From NCBI GenBank assembly GCA_001421185.1, contig LJKK01000098.1, positions 55,378 to 119,377 of the forward strand: DNA of 64,000 nt, given 5' to 3'. The DNA comes from Methanomassiliicoccales archaeon RumEn M1 (GTDB lineage: Archaea; Thermoplasmatota; Thermoplasmata; Methanomassiliicoccales; Methanomassiliicoccaceae). The position numbers were made by a program, and so were the translations under genes. Positions 1 through 9,505 of the stretch are shown here, in pieces (the stretch's first letter is position 1; each line of letters begins with the position of its first letter). The notes under the pieces are model-generated. The model was not told where the DNA came from, made no database searches, and was given only the letters and a program-made list of their open reading frames with translations.

Positions 1-1
1 C

Positions 2-592
2 GCCTCCTTGGAGGAGGCGCTGAGAAGGACAGCCCTGGCCCGGCCGGGAGGGAGCTTCGAAAGCATGGCCAGAAGGGTGCTGCATCGCGCCACCATCATC
101 GGGGGCGGGATGAAGAGGGCCCTGTCCGAGGACAAGGTCCTGAAGGAGACCTCGCCGCTGGTACAGGCCGCCTTCGCCACGGTGGCCGAATGTTCTGAGA
201 GGGATCCCCGATATGCCGGGCAGGTCGCCCTGAACCTCGCTCAGCTGTTGTCGGACCTGAACGCCTGCCAGGCCAAGATCGATGAGAAGCTGAAGGGCGT
301 GGTGGACATGATGCGCTCCACCGCCCTGGTGTTCGGGCCGGTGGTGCTGGGGGTGACCTCCTCGCTGTTCGCCGTGATCGGCGGCGCCGAGGCGGTGGAC
401 GACATCGTCCTGCTGACCGGGATCTACATCGCCCAGCTGTCCCTCATCGTGTCGCACTTCACCGTCTTCCTGCAGGGGAACGGTTCGTGGGGCGAGGTCG
501 GCTACCAGTTCGCCACCCGGACGCCGGTGGCCCTGCTCATCTTCGCCGCCACCTCGCTCATCTGCCGAACGGGGCTGATCTCCCTTCTGTGA
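2..592 (+). CDS. TadC/FlaJ-like type II secretion F-family membrane protein (C-terminal part)
   Basis: The reading frame is open from the left edge, so the start lies outside the window; the first in-window initiator (TTG at 8) is probably internal. About 195 residues are visible. A soluble helical stretch is followed by three hydrophobic segments, at roughly residues 105-128, 133-152 and 172-190. The transition into the first one (RSTALVFGPVVLGVTSSL) resembles the conserved end of archaeal FlaJ/TadC proteins, the inner-membrane platform of type IV pilus-like machines. No pilin or ATPase gene is visible because the upstream neighbours are cut off. Its last 35 bases overlap the convergent FmdE gene. 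The family call is moderate. Confidence 0.5.
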   Translation, partial: ASLEEALRRTALARPGGSFESMARRVLHRATIIGGGMKRALSEDKVLKETSPLVQAAFATVAECSERDPRYAGQVALNLAQLLSDLNACQAKIDEKLKGVVDMMRSTALVFGPVVLGVTSSLFAVIGGAEAVDDIVLLTGIYIAQLSLIVSHFTVFLQGNGSWGEVGYQFATRTPVALLIFAATSLICRTGLISLL

Positions 593-980
593 TTACGAAC
601 AGCGAGGCGTCGGGAGCATCGTACAGTTCGGCCGAGATCGCCTCCTCGGTGTCGTGCGTCGTCTCGGCGTCTATGCGGGCCCGGACCTCGGGGAGCAGAT
701 CGATCTGGAGATGCTTGAACCCGTCGGAGAACTCGGCCGACGCCTCGCCGTCGTCCCTCAGGGTGATGTTTCCCTTCCCCAGCGTGCAGCAGGAGGACAT
801 TTGGACGCCGTCGGCCATGCAGGAAAGGGGCCTCTTGGTGCCGCTGTGCAGCAGGGCATAGATCCGTTCGGGGAACCTGTCGCGGGCGATCATGCCCATG
901 CGGTAGCCGATGACCGCGTACGGTCCCAGGTGTCCATGAAAGCGCTTGAGGGCGCGGAGCTCATCTGGAAGGGATGTCAT
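558..980 (-). CDS. FmdE-family protein
   Basis: The 140-residue protein carries the FmdE signature: an early FHGHLGPYAVIGYRMG segment (about residues 14-29), then a Cys-x-x-Asp-x-x-Gln stretch and CCTLGKGN near residues 54-72. In this family these residues bind metal, usually zinc. FmdE was named as an extra subunit linked to molybdenum formylmethanofuran dehydrogenase, but many stand-alone copies occur in anaerobes with no known reaction. This copy is short, has no C-terminal zinc ribbon and has no fmd/fwd genes beside it, so a role in methanogenesis should not be assumed. ATG at 980 is the only sensible start. It is convergent with the gene to its left. Confidence 0.8.
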   Translation of the reverse strand: MTSLPDELRALKRFHGHLGPYAVIGYRMGMIARDRFPERIYALLHSGTKRPLSCMADGVQMSSCCTLGKGNITLRDDGEASAEFSDGFKHLQIDLLPEVRARIDAETTHDTEEAISAELYDAPDASLFVITEGRSAPFGR

Positions 981-1058
981 CGGCGGCGAAAGCCCCTCTC
1001 CCCATAAAGGCGTTTTCCCCGGGGAAAGGTTAAAGGGCGAGCAAGCGCTGGGAGGGCC

Positions 1059-1561
1059 GTGGAGAGGGAACCGTCCTGGAAGGCCAAGAGGGCCTTGCTG
1101 CTGTTCGCGGCCGCTTGGGCCGCGCTCGTCGTCCTCACGCCGTTCACCATGCCCCCGGGCACCACGGGCGACCTGTCGGGGAGCGTGGGAACGATGGACA
1201 ACGACCTAGTTCAAGCGAACCCCTGGCCCAGGCCGTCTATGCGATCGGCGACCTCAACTGCCATACCATGGCCGAGAGGTCGTTCGAGCTCAACGGCAAT
1301 CAGATGGCGTTCTGCGCCCGCGACCTGGGCCTCTTCCTTGGCCTCGCCGTCGGCATGGCCGCGGTGCTGTTCCTCGAACCCCGGTTCATGTGGCCCGTGG
1401 TCATCATCATGGCGGCCCCCCTGGTGATCGACGGGACCGTGCAGCTCCTGACGGACTATGAGTCGAGCAACTTCGTGCGCGTCATCACAGGAGCGTTGGG
1501 CGGCTCGGCGGTCGCCCTCTTCCTGGGCCACGTGGCCGATGTCGTGCTCAAGGTGAGATAA
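1059..1561 (+). CDS. DUF2085 membrane protein, frame broken once
   Basis: Two frames must be joined. From GTG at 1059 the first encodes a basic start, a membrane helix and a GTTGDLSGSVGTMDND segment. The second continues with LAQAVYAIGDLNCHTMAERS, ELNGNQMAFCARD and two or three further membrane helices, ending at 1561. The Cys-His and NGNQMxFCxRD motifs are typical of DUF2085, a small family of unknown function common in archaea and Gram-positive bacteria. The break lies in the C run at 1220-1223; one extra C gives 168 codons and the expected ANPLAQ junction. I read it as a sequence error rather than a pseudogene because conservation is good on both sides. Confidence 0.7.
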
Positions 1562-2133
1562 AGGGGTGAGACAGGCAGGCACAGGAAGTCCTGACGGGCG
1601 GCCGCCCTGTTTTTCATTTAGGAGCACACGACTAAGGTCTTGAGTGCATATCCGAGAGCGGTCTTACACCCTACCTGTCCCGTCATGGGACAGCAACTAC
1701 AACGAATTTAAACCTGTTGCAACGAACCCGCCGCCGACGGAACATCTGGATAAGGATAAATCATTGCGAAAAATATCAATTCGTTGCGAACAACGCCCAT
1801 GCACCCTAACGATTGTTGTGCCCATCGTCGCCGGTGGAAGGTCGACGTAGGTTATTGAGAAAATCGTAGGCTCCCGCCCCGGTCGCCTCGCTGTCGCCGA
1901 TCGGTCCTGCTCGCCGAGGCGGAAGGCGCATCAGGAGATATGCTTAAATAGTAAAATCGCCTCATAGAATCGTCGCCCTGCCGCCCGAGGGCCGGTGTGG
2001 ACAGGATGATGCAGCGGCTGTATTTTCGCATCCAGGATGTGAGCCAAGGTCGATAAATTATAAATATGGCCGCTTTCATTCGATAGGTATCGAAAGAACA
2101 TCATCTTTTAACCGCTTTTGAGGTTGATGGCAC
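1562..2133. other. Intergenic region before psmB, no convincing gene
   Basis: About 570 bases separate the DUF2085 gene from psmB. The middle (about 1690-1860) is richer in A and T than its surroundings and holds short palindromic words: GTTGCAAC near 1717, and CGTTG-CGAA-CAACG inside the stretch around 1782-1798. Two TATA-like words follow, CTTAAATAG near 1942 and TTATAAATAT at 2058. Open frames here (for example 1644-1850) have no recognisable protein character and poor composition, so I do not call them. Confidence 0.4.
2058..2067 (+). promoter_or_regulatory. Probable TATA box of psmB
   Basis: TTATAAATAT stands in otherwise mixed sequence about 70 bases before the psmB ATG. Archaeal initiation about 25-28 bases downstream would give a 5' leader of roughly 45 bases. 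A second weak candidate, TCTTTTAACC near 2104, would give an almost leaderless transcript. This is inferred from sequence alone. Confidence 0.45.
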
Positions 2134-2795
2134 ATGGCTGATAATGAGCTTAAGACGGGTACTACCACAATCGGTATAGTTTACAAGGACGGGGTGGTCA
2201 TGGCCACTGAGCACAGGGCCACCATGGGTAACATCATCGCTCACAAGGACGTCCAGAAACTGTTCAAGGTCGATGACAACCTCGGCCTGACCGTTGCGGG
2301 ACTGGTCGGCGATGCGCAGGTCCTCGTCCGCTACATAAAGGCGGAGGTGGAGCTGTACAAGCTCAAGAGGGGCACCAACATGTCCGTCAAGTCCGCCGCG
2401 ACCCTTCTTAGCAACATCATGCGCGGAGGAGGCGGCTCCTACGGGTTCTACTACGTGGGACTGATCCTCGGCGCATCGATGCCCAGGGCGGTCATGTCTA
2501 CTCGCTCGACAGTGCTGGAGGCACCATCAGGGACGACTACACCAGCACCGGTTCCGGCTCCCCGTACGCCCTCGGCGTGCTGGAGGACCACTACGTCAAG
2601 GATATGGAGGAGCAGGACGCCATCGATCTCGCGATCCGCGGCCTCAACGCGGCCATGCGCCGTGACTCCGCTTCCGGCGACGGCTACGCCGTCGCGGTCA
2701 TCAACAAGGACGGATTCCGCGAGCTCACCGCCGAGGAGGCCCTGGAGAGGGCCGAGGCGATCGGGCTGCGGATCGGTTACGTCCGCCAGAAGTAA
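2134..2795 (+). CDS. psmB: Proteasome beta subunit, frame broken once
   Basis: This is the catalytic subunit of the archaeal 20S proteasome. A nine-residue propeptide ends in Gly, after which TTTIGIV begins the mature chain with the catalytic N-terminal Thr. Counting from that Thr, Glu17, Arg19 and Lys33 are all present, so the active site is intact. The first frame runs to YYVGLILG; the continuation, with [14 protein letters not shown] and a normal C-terminus ending RIGYVRQK, lies in another frame. The break is near 2470 (CTCGGCGCATC, most simply CTCGGCGGCATC with one G lost). Restored length is 220 residues, typical for the family. No alpha subunit gene is in the window. Confidence 0.93.
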
Positions 2796-2804
2796 ACCCC
2801 TTCC
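2793..2804 (+). terminator. AAACCCCTTCC 3'-end element after psmB
   Basis: TAAACCCCTTCC begins with the psmB stop codon itself and is followed by ACCCTTTTGTTATTG. The same 11-base word follows several other genes in the window, so it probably belongs to a pyrimidine-rich transcription end signal. Confidence 0.4.
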
Positions 2805-2854
2805 CAAATCACCCTTTTGTTATTGTATAAAATCCAAACAAGCAGGAATCATTC

Positions 2855-4765
2855 ATGAGCGCTGAGAGAATTATAGAGGATGCGAAAGAGCAGATACGGA
2901 AGATAGCGCCTTCCGATGTCGACATTTCGGGCATTGAGTACGAGGGTCCGGTCGTGGTCATCTACACCAAGGACATGGACAAGTTCGCTTCCAACAACGA
3001 TATCGTCAGGCAGCTTGCCCAGGGCCTCCGCCGGAGAGTGGCCATAAGGCCGGACCCGTCCACCCTTGCGGACCCGGATGTGGTGGAGAAGCGCCTTCGC
3101 GAGATCATCCCGGAGGAGGCGCAGATCACCGACATATACTTCGACGACGACACTGGGGAGGTGACCATCGAGGCCATCGCCCCCGGGCTGGTCATCGGGA
3201 AGCACGGCAGCATCCTCAACGAGATCAAGAAGGAGATCGGCTGGGCACCCAAGGTGGTCCGCGCTCCCCCCATACCGTCCAAGACGGTGTCGGACATACG
3301 GAACTACCTCCGGCAGATAAGCGACGAGCGCAAGGCGATCCTCAAGAAGGTCGGCCGGCGCCTCAGCCGCCAGAGGCTGGAGGGCGAGACCTGGGTCCGG
3401 ACCACCGGCCTGGGCGGATACCGCGAGGTGGGCCGTTCGGCCACCCTGCTCAGCACCAGGGAGAGCAAGGTCCTCATCGATTGCGGCGTGGACCCCTCGG
3501 ACCGGGAAGGGGGCACCCCGTACTTCAACGCGCCTGAGCTGCTGCCCCTGGACAGCATCGACGCCGTGGTGATCACCCACGCTCACGCCGACCACTGCGC
3601 CCTCCTCCCGGCGCTGTACAAGTATGGCTACGACGGCCCGGTGTACTGCACCCCGCCCACCCGCGACCTCATGTCGCTCAACCAGCTGGACTACATCAAG
3701 GTGTCGTTCGGCGAGGGGAAGAAGGCGCCCTACGATTCGTCGCACGTCCGCGAGGTGGTGGCCCACTGCATACCCCTCAAGTACGGCGAGACCACCGACA
3801 TCGCGCCGGACATCCGCCTGACGTTCCAGAACGCCGGTCACATTCTCGGCTCGTCAGTCTGCCACTTCCACATCGGCGATGGGCTGTACAACATCGCCTT
3901 CACGGGCGACATGAAGTACGAAAGGACGTGGCTGTTCAATGCGACCGCCAACAAGTTCCCTCGGCTGGAGACGCTCTTCATCGAGGCGACCTACGGCGGT
4001 TACCGGGACCAGCAGCCCAGCCGGCACGACGCGGCCAACACCCTGAAGGACATCTGCGAGCGGACCCTCAAGAAGGGAGGCAAGATCCTGATCCCCGTGT
4101 TCGCCGTGGGACGGTCGCAGGAGGTCATGCTCGTTCTGGAGGAGCTCATGAGGACCGGGAAGCTCCCCTCGGTGCCCATCTATCTGGACGGGCTCATCTG
4201 GGAGGCCACCGCCATCCACACCGCCTATCCGGAGTATCTGAACTCCCAGCTAAGGACCCAGATCTTCCAGATGGGTCAGAACCCGTTCCTCTCCCCCATA
4301 TTCAAGAGGGTGGAGAGCCAGGAGATGAGGGAGAGCATCTCCCACGACGGCGAGTCCTGCATCGTGCTGACCACCAGCGGCATGATGAACGGCGGGCCCG
4401 TGCTGGAGTACCTCAAGAACTGGGCCGACAACCCCCTGCACACCCTGGTGTTCGTCGGATACCAGGCGGAGGGCACCATCGGGAACAAGATCCAGAAGGG
4501 CGTCAAGGAGCTGACCCTGTCGGAGAGGGGGCGCCCTGTGACGGTCAAGATGCGCATGAACATCGAGACCTCGGAAGGCTTCTCCGGTCACTCCGACCGC
4601 CGTCAGCTGATGGCGTACATAGCCTCGCTGGAGCCCAAGCCGGAGAGGATCATCATCGGGCACGGCGACGAGCACAAGTGCGCCGACCTGGCCTCCTCGC
4701 TGTACAAGAAGTTCAATGTGGAGACTAGGGCGCCCATGAACCTCGAGACCATCCGAATGAAGTGA
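2855..4765 (+). CDS. fttA: FttA/aCPSF1, KH and beta-CASP metallo-beta-lactamase nuclease (transcription termination factor)
   Basis: The 636-residue protein has the complete aCPSF1 layout. Residues 1-145 are two KH-type RNA-binding domains with the GxxG-like IGKHGS loop near residue 111. A metallo-beta-lactamase domain follows, with the zinc motif THAHADHC near residue 231, a later His in NAGHILGSS and the Asp of FTGDMKY. The beta-CASP insert and the final GHSDR and GHGDEHK motifs complete the active site. In archaea this nuclease cleaves nascent RNA at U-rich tracts and drives factor-dependent termination. It is usually encoded near the proteasome beta gene, as here. The start ATG at 2855 is supported by the promoter-like TATAAAATCC about 30 bases upstream. 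Confidence 0.95.
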   Translation: MSAERIIEDAKEQIRKIAPSDVDISGIEYEGPVVVIYTKDMDKFASNNDIVRQLAQGLRRRVAIRPDPSTLADPDVVEKRLREIIPEEAQITDIYFDDDTGEVTIEAIAPGLVIGKHGSILNEIKKEIGWAPKVVRAPPIPSKTVSDIRNYLRQISDERKAILKKVGRRLSRQRLEGETWVRTTGLGGYREVGRSATLLSTRESKVLIDCGVDPSDREGGTPYFNAPELLPLDSIDAVVITHAHADHCALLPALYKYGYDGPVYCTPPTRDLMSLNQLDYIKVSFGEGKKAPYDSSHVREVVAHCIPLKYGETTDIAPDIRLTFQNAGHILGSSVCHFHIGDGLYNIAFTGDMKYERTWLFNATANKFPRLETLFIEATYGGYRDQQPSRHDAANTLKDICERTLKKGGKILIPVFAVGRSQEVMLVLEELMRTGKLPSVPIYLDGLIWEATAIHTAYPEYLNSQLRTQIFQMGQNPFLSPIFKRVESQEMRESISHDGESCIVLTTSGMMNGGPVLEYLKNWADNPLHTLVFVGYQAEGTIGNKIQKGVKELTLSERGRPVTVKMRMNIETSEGFSGHSDRRQLMAYIASLEPKPERIIIGHGDEHKCADLASSLYKKFNVETRAPMNLETIRMK

Positions 4766-4850
4766 GAACGGGGCACCCGCCCCCTTTTCCCGGCCCTTAA
4801 TATACCCGTCTCGTTAATTATTTGAATCCACGCGCCATGGACGGGTTCAC

Positions 4851-5402
4851 ATGAAATGCAGCAGATGCGGAACCGAGAGCGCTGACGATAGCACCTACTG
4901 CAGCGAGTGCGGAGCCATAATGAACGCTCCGCCCTTGCCGCCCCTGGCCGCGGAGGAGCCCCCGGAACCGGCCGCCGCGCCGTCCGAGACGCCGTATCCG
5001 CCGATCTTCGGGCCTCCCCGGCCCCCGCACCGGGAGAAGGCCCCGGTCAGGAGCCTGGACCTGGCCGAGCTGCTGTTCCTGATCTCCGGCCTAATGCTGC
5101 TGGCGGCCGGCTTCCAGAACCTGGGAGCGGGCGTGGCCGGCCTGCCGGTGCAGTATCTCCTGCTGGGCATCGTGGCCACCCTGTTCGGGCTGGTCCAGAC
5201 CGCTCTGGTGGTGATGCCCGGCATGATGTCCGATCTGGAGAGGTCCAGTGGCACCATGATGGTCGTGACCGCCCTGCTGTTCCTCATATGGGGCATGGCG
5301 GCGGCGTTCGGCACCAATGTCGGCGCCTTCGGCGGCGTGGTGGTGGCGGCCGGCCTGGCCACCTCCCTGGGGCTCATGCTTCGCGAGGGCATGATCCGCT
5401 AA
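4851..5402 (+). CDS. Zinc-ribbon membrane protein
   Basis: The 183-residue protein opens with CSRCG...YCSECG (residues 3-21), a double Cys-x-x-Cys zinc ribbon. A proline-rich linker to about residue 60 leads to four hydrophobic helices filling the rest. Many archaea have such zinc-ribbon-plus-helices proteins, and no function is established for this arrangement. TTAATATA about 50 bases before the ATG may be its promoter, so it is likely transcribed separately from fttA. It is convergent with taw1, with only 17 bases between the stop codons. Confidence 0.6.
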   Translation: MKCSRCGTESADDSTYCSECGAIMNAPPLPPLAAEEPPEPAAAPSETPYPPIFGPPRPPHREKAPVRSLDLAELLFLISGLMLLAAGFQNLGAGVAGLPVQYLLLGIVATLFGLVQTALVVMPGMMSDLERSSGTMMVVTALLFLIWGMAAAFGTNVGAFGGVVVAAGLATSLGLMLREGMIR

Positions 5403-5419
5403 ACGACTTTTTCTTTCCT

Positions 5420-6343
5420 TTAGAACAGGGAGAGCTTCGCGCCCGGCCGGCCCAGCACGGCCACCCGGGAATCGCGCCTCTCCTTCAGGACCTCCATCCC
5501 CAGCTCGGCGCCTAGACGGTCGGAGAACTCCCTGATCATGGTCGGGGACGGCATGTTGTCGATGGTCATCCTCCGACGGGAGTCGCCAACGAAGACGTAG
5601 CCCTTGGGCTCGACGAACGTGGGGTCGGCCTTCTCGTCCAGCTTGGCATACTCGCGCTCCCACCCCACGTTCCAGTCCTTCACCAGGGTATGCCGTATGA
5701 CCTTGCGGGTGTCCAGGGACGGCAGCAGCTCCAGGGTGCGGTTCAGCTTCTCCCATCCGTCCTTGATGCGGGGGACGCACAGCCGCTTGTAGACGTCCTC
5801 GTTGGGCGCGGCCACCGTGACGTACAGCTGGGTGGGCAAGGGGTCGAGGGTCTCCAGCACCTCCGGGAGCGTCCCATTGGTCACCAGGAAGGTGCTCATG
5901 CCGCGGCGGTGGCACACCTCGATGAAGCCGGCCAGGTGAGGGTACATGGTCGGCTCCCCAGAGAGCGAGATGGCCACGTGCTTGGGCTCTCGCGACTCCT
6001 GCCACTTCTCCCTCGTGCAGCGGGGATCGCCCCCGAAGCCGGAGACCAGCTTGCGCTGCTCCTCGATGCAGTGGTCCAGGATCTCCTCCGGACCCTTCCA
6101 CTGCACATTGGTGGCCTCGAAGCCCTGGACCCGCCAGCAGAACAGACAGTTGTGCGTGCACTGGTTGACCACCGGGGTCATCTGCAGGCACCGGTGGGAG
6201 CTGATGCCGTAGAACTCCTGCTTGTAGCAGGTCCGCCCCTTCAGCAGCGATTGCTGCATCCAATGGCACAGCTTCACCGCGGCGTGGTCGCCGTGCATCT
6301 TGTACTGCTGTTTCTCCAGGGTTCGCCTCACGTCGGTGGTCAT
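5420..6343 (-). CDS. taw1: S-adenosyl-L-methionine-dependent tRNA 4-demethylwyosine synthase
   Basis: This radical SAM enzyme condenses pyruvate with N1-methylguanosine-37 of tRNA-Phe, the second step of wyosine synthesis. The radical SAM cysteines are in NQCTHNCLFCWR, near residue 70. Upstream Cys residues at KLCHW, RTCYK and HRCLQM fit the second iron-sulfur cluster of the TYW1 family. SLSGEPTMYP matches the family's glycine-rich SAM-binding strand. I start at ATG 6343 (MTTDVRRTL) rather than 6424, because the longer version adds an arginine/proline-rich tail overlapping rfcL. That leaves 4 bases after the rfcL stop, so the two are probably co-transcribed. Length is 307 residues, normal for archaeal Taw1. 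Confidence 0.93.
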   Translation of the reverse strand: MTTDVRRTLEKQQYKMHGDHAAVKLCHWMQQSLLKGRTCYKQEFYGISSHRCLQMTPVVNQCTHNCLFCWRVQGFEATNVQWKGPEEILDHCIEEQRKLVSGFGGDPRCTREKWQESREPKHVAISLSGEPTMYPHLAGFIEVCHRRGMSTFLVTNGTLPEVLETLDPLPTQLYVTVAAPNEDVYKRLCVPRIKDGWEKLNRTLELLPSLDTRKVIRHTLVKDWNVGWEREYAKLDEKADPTFVEPKGYVFVGDSRRRMTIDNMPSPTMIREFSDRLGAELGMEVLKERRDSRVAVLGRPGAKLSLF

Positions 6344-6347
6344 GGTA

Positions 6348-7756
6348 TCAGAACGAGAACAGCCTTGCCTGGTTGGCCGCCGGCTTGGGCGGCTCCGGCC
6401 GGTCCTCGGCGGGGGCGCTTTCACTGCTCTTCCTGGGCGCCGGGGCGGCGGGCGCCTTCTTGGCCTCGGCCAGCACGCGCTTGACGACCGCGCTGTCGAT
6501 CTTGTCCCCCAGCAGGAAGCCCACCTCCTCCTCTTCCAGCTCCAGGTCCGCCGTCATGCGTATGCGGAACTCCTCGTCACGCTGGAACAGGAGCTTGAAC
6601 GACGGCATGAGGTCCTGCCGGGCCGATCTCGAGGACATGTGCGTCATCTCGCCCAGCTTGGCCGCGATCTCGTTCTGCAGCGTCCGGTTGCCCTTGCTGC
6701 GGGACATGCGCATGAGGTACATGGGGAACTGGTACCTGATGTAGCCGTGGATCGGCCTCTGCTTGGCCGCGCACACCCCGAAGCCGAGCTGGTCCCCGGC
6801 ATACGCCCAGAAGCGATAGTGCTGGCGGCGATACACCCGGCTGAGGAAGTCGTCGGCCCTGGACACCGCCTTCATCCCCCGGTACAGGTCCAGATGGTCC
6901 TTGTAGGCGTGGGGGAGGTTCTCCTCGATCCATAGCAGCTTGGTGTCCGGCGACTCGTCCACATCCCTGAGGCGGACGCGGGCGGTGGCCGGATCGCTTC
7001 GCTTGAAGATGTCGTCCATGACCGAGTACATGGTCTGTTCGACCTCCCGGAAGCCCATGCGCCGGTGTCCCCCTCGTTCAGCTCCGTCCGTCCGGCGGCC
7101 AGGGCCTGGAGGTCACGGATGGCCGAGCGGAGGTCGCCGTTGCTGTTCTCCGCCAGGAGCTCGAGGGCGCGGTCGCTGACCTCCACGCCCCGGTCCTTGG
7201 CGATGCGACGGAGCACGCTCTTCACCGTCCCCGCCTTGATGCGGGCGAACTTGACCTGCAACGTCCCGTTCTTGAGGACCGAGCTCTTCTTGCTGAGCGC
7301 GTACCAGTCGTTGACGATGAGGATGACCGGCTGCCTGGTGGTGCGGACCAGTTCGGCTATGGCCGGTACGCCGCCACGGTCCTCGCGACCGCTGATGTTG
7401 TCCGCCTCGTCCAGGACGATGAGCTTGAGCTTGCCATCCTTGGAGGATAGGTACTCCCCGGTCTCGCTGAACGTCTCCCCCATGGCGCCCCGTAGGGCCA
7501 CCGACTTGATGGCGTCGGCGTTCCGCTGGTCGGAGGCGTTCATCTCCACCACGTCCCAGTTGAGGTCGGCGGCGAGGGCCAGCGCGGCGCTGGTCTTGCC
7601 GGTGCCCGGGGTCCCGATGAGCACGGCGGCCCTCTTGACCGGCTTGCCGTCCTCCCAGGCCTGCGCCCAGCTGCGTAGGTCCTGCACCGCCTTGGGGTTG
7701 CCCACCACCTCGTCCAGGCCGCTGGGGCGATATGCTTCGGTCCAATCCTCGCTCAT
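6348..7756 (-). CDS. rfcL: Replication factor C large subunit, frame broken once
   Basis: This AAA+ clamp loader subunit opens the PCNA ring with RFC small subunits. The first frame gives the ATPase core: EAYRP near the start, Walker A GTPGTGKT (about residue 48), Walker B VLDEAD (about 114) and the sensor and helical domain to NSNGDLRSAIRDLQAL. The rest is in another frame, beginning GFREVEQTMYSVMDD and ending in a proline- and alanine-rich tail with QARLFSF, a PCNA-interacting box at the extreme C-terminus. The break lies at about 7058-7062; one added base gives 470 codons. No small subunit gene is nearby. Confidence 0.92.
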
Positions 7757-7824
7757 GACGCCCGAAAAATAGGCTAGTGCGATAAATAAATGCCCCTGGG
7801 AGGGACGAAATTACTGGGAGGTCC

Positions 7825-8175
7825 TCAGCGGGGGTAGCGGAGCGAGGAGCCGATCTCGTCGTAGCCGAGCACCCTGATGCCTCCGTCCTCCCCGATCTCC
7901 TCCCTGGCATCCTCCTTCTCGCCGTTGGGCACGATGACCGTGACCCCGACCCCTTCCTCGGCCGTCTCGACGTACTCCTCCAGGACATCGGGCTCCTGCC
8001 ACATCTCCTCCGGCTCGATGAACTCCAGCGCGATCGTGTCGTCGCCGTCGATGACCCTGATGAGCCCCCGGATGCCATCCCCCGTGTCCATCTGGTCGTC
8101 CTCGAACGTCAGCGAGGGGTTCTCGTTCTGCAGGAGCATCAGGCGGCCTTTGAGCACGTCGGGAACGGTTGACAT
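7825..8175 (-). CDS. Conserved archaeal hypothetical protein, acidic
   Basis: I do not recognise this 116-residue soluble protein. It is strongly acidic, with no Cys motif and no membrane segment, and its beta-rich pattern (GLIRVIDGDDTIALEFI, GVGVTVIVP) suggests a small alpha/beta domain. ATG 8175 is chosen over TTG 8184 because a clear CTATAAAAG box sits about 25 bases upstream at 8197-8205, which would make the transcript leaderless. Located between rfcL and the DUF438 gene on the same strand, but with its own promoter. Confidence 0.6.
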   Translation of the reverse strand: MSTVPDVLKGRLMLLQNENPSLTFEDDQMDTGDGIRGLIRVIDGDDTIALEFIEPEEMWQEPDVLEEYVETAEEGVGVTVIVPNGEKEDAREEIGEDGGIRVLGYDEIGSSLRYPR

Positions 8176-8196
8176 GATGCCCAATCTCCACCCGGT

Positions 8197-8205
8197 CTTT
8201 TATAG
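8197..8205 (-). promoter_or_regulatory. TATA box of the acidic hypothetical gene
   Basis: On the minus strand CTATAAAAG lies about 25 bases before ATG 8175. It overlaps the very end of the upstream DUF438 coding region (stop at 8206). The spacing fits leaderless initiation. Confidence 0.5.
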
Positions 8206-9426
8206 TCATTCCTCGTCGAGCAGGCGCTTCTCCCCTTCCAGCTCCCTTATGCCGGTGACGTCCTGCACCACCTCCACCACCCCGCGGTAGTTGCCGCTCC
8301 GGTCCCTCAGGGGGAAGAACCGTATGTGCACCTTCTTCCCGGCCATGTCGATCCAGAACTCCGCCTGGTCCCTCGCTCCCGACCGGAAGTCCTCCACGAT
8401 CCTCTGGACGATGTGCACGCTCTTCTTGGGATGACAGTTCTGCACCTGCCGGCCGATGATGGCCTCGGAGCGGACGAACAGGCGCTCGGCGGGCGTGGAG
8501 AAGTACCTGACCCGGTCGTCCTCGCCCACATAGGTGATCTCCAGCGGGAGGGCGTTCAAAAGCATTTCAGCCTCTTCGGCCGACAGGCGGCCGGTGGGGA
8601 GCGCGATCTCCCCCTGCGTGGTGACCTTGGCCTCGCCCGGCACGATCGTCCGGAAGCCCACCTGGGCGTGATGGGGCACGAACGAGCAGCAGCCGATGTC
8701 ATCGAACTGGCGGCGCATGTCGTTCCATTCCAGGACGTCGATCACGTTGAGCGCCTGGGGGAACAGCACATGGTTCTCCTTGTAGAAGTGCGCGTTGAGA
8801 AGGGATAGAAGCTGGGATAACGAGCATGTCAGCCTCTCCGCCGAGGCCTCTTGGCCTTCGGCCATCCCATCGATCAGGGCCGCGATCTCCTTCTCCTTGC
8901 GCCGGAGAACGTCGTGCTCGGCCCACATGCGGGCCGGCGGGCCGGTGATGCCGTGCCTCTCCAGGTATGGGAAGAGAACGTTCTCCTCCCGCTGGAAGTG
9001 CTTCTGCGCCTCCTCGAAGAAGGCGGGCAGCGCCTTGAGCCTCTCCTCGTCCGCTCGACCCCCCTGTCCACCCGCCAGACGCATGGCGGATCCTCGGGCC
9101 TCGCCTACATTGACCAGGATCTGGACGTGCTCCTCCATCAGCGTGTGGATGGGATGTCCGGGCAGCTCGAGCAGGGCCTCCTCGTCCTCGGTGATATCGG
9201 CCATGTACCGCACGTGCGCATCGCACAGGACCATCATGTCATCGTTGGTCCATCCCTCCTTGGCCAGCTGCTCCTCCGCCTCCTCCACCTCGAACGGGTC
9301 GAGGGCCTCCATGAATCGGCGGTAGGTGCTCTCCCGGACGTCCTGGCTGCCCTCCTTCAGCTGCCTGACGAGGGCCTTCAAGCGGGCCTTGAGGTCATCC
9401 CCCAATTCGATGCTCATACGTTCCAT
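8206..9426 (-). CDS. DUF438, hemerythrin and PAS domain protein
   Basis: The 406-residue protein has three parts. Residues 1-75 match DUF438. Residues about 90-225 are a hemerythrin-like HHE domain with H-x3-E style ligands in HPIHTLMEEH, HFQREENVLFPYLE, WAEHDVL and HFYKENHVLFPQ. Residues about 280-400 are a PAS domain with VGRQVQNCHP-type features, ending in DVTGIRELEGEKRLLDEE. Such proteins occur in anaerobic bacteria and archaea and are thought to sense or store oxygen, NO or iron; heme binding by the PAS part has been proposed for relatives. No kinase or output domain is attached. The start could also be ATG 9417. Confidence 0.85.
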   Translation of the reverse strand: MERMSIELGDDLKARLKALVRQLKEGSQDVRESTYRRFMEALDPFEVEEAEEQLAKEGWTNDDMMVLCDAHVRYMADITEDEEALLELPGHPIHTLMEEHVQILVNVGEARGSAMRLAGGQGGRADEERLKALPAFFEEAQKHFQREENVLFPYLERHGITGPPARMWAEHDVLRRKEKEIAALIDGMAEGQEASAERLTCSLSQLLSLLNAHFYKENHVLFPQALNVIDVLEWNDMRRQFDDIGCCSFVPHHAQVGFRTIVPGEAKVTTQGEIALPTGRLSAEEAEMLLNALPLEITYVGEDDRVRYFSTPAERLFVRSEAIIGRQVQNCHPKKSVHIVQRIVEDFRSGARDQAEFWIDMAGKKVHIRFFPLRDRSGNYRGVVEVVQDVTGIRELEGEKRLLDEE

Positions 9427-9488
9427 GGGCAGTATGTGGTAGCTCCGCCCACATCAGCTTTTGGGCCCTGGTGCCGGAAAGAAGGAGA

Positions 9489-9500
9489 GGAAGGGGTTTA
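9489..9500 (-). terminator. AAACCCCTTCC 3'-end element after the ABC permease gene
   Basis: On the minus strand TAAACCCCTTCC starts five bases after the permease stop codon and is followed by a pyrimidine-rich CTCCTTCTTTCC. It is identical to the element after psmB. Confidence 0.4.
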
Positions 9501-9505
9501 CGGCC

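Noticed and set aside
1644..1850. 68-codon open frame in the gap before psmB
   Set aside because: Composition is unlike a protein, no promoter or start supports it, and the stretch is rich in short palindromes instead.
1852..2079. 75-codon minus-strand open frame before psmB
   Set aside because: It covers the psmB promoter region and has no recognisable protein features.
2577..2795. Separate small gene covering the end of psmB
   Set aside because: It is simply the C-terminal half of psmB after the frame break near 2470, with matching family sequence.
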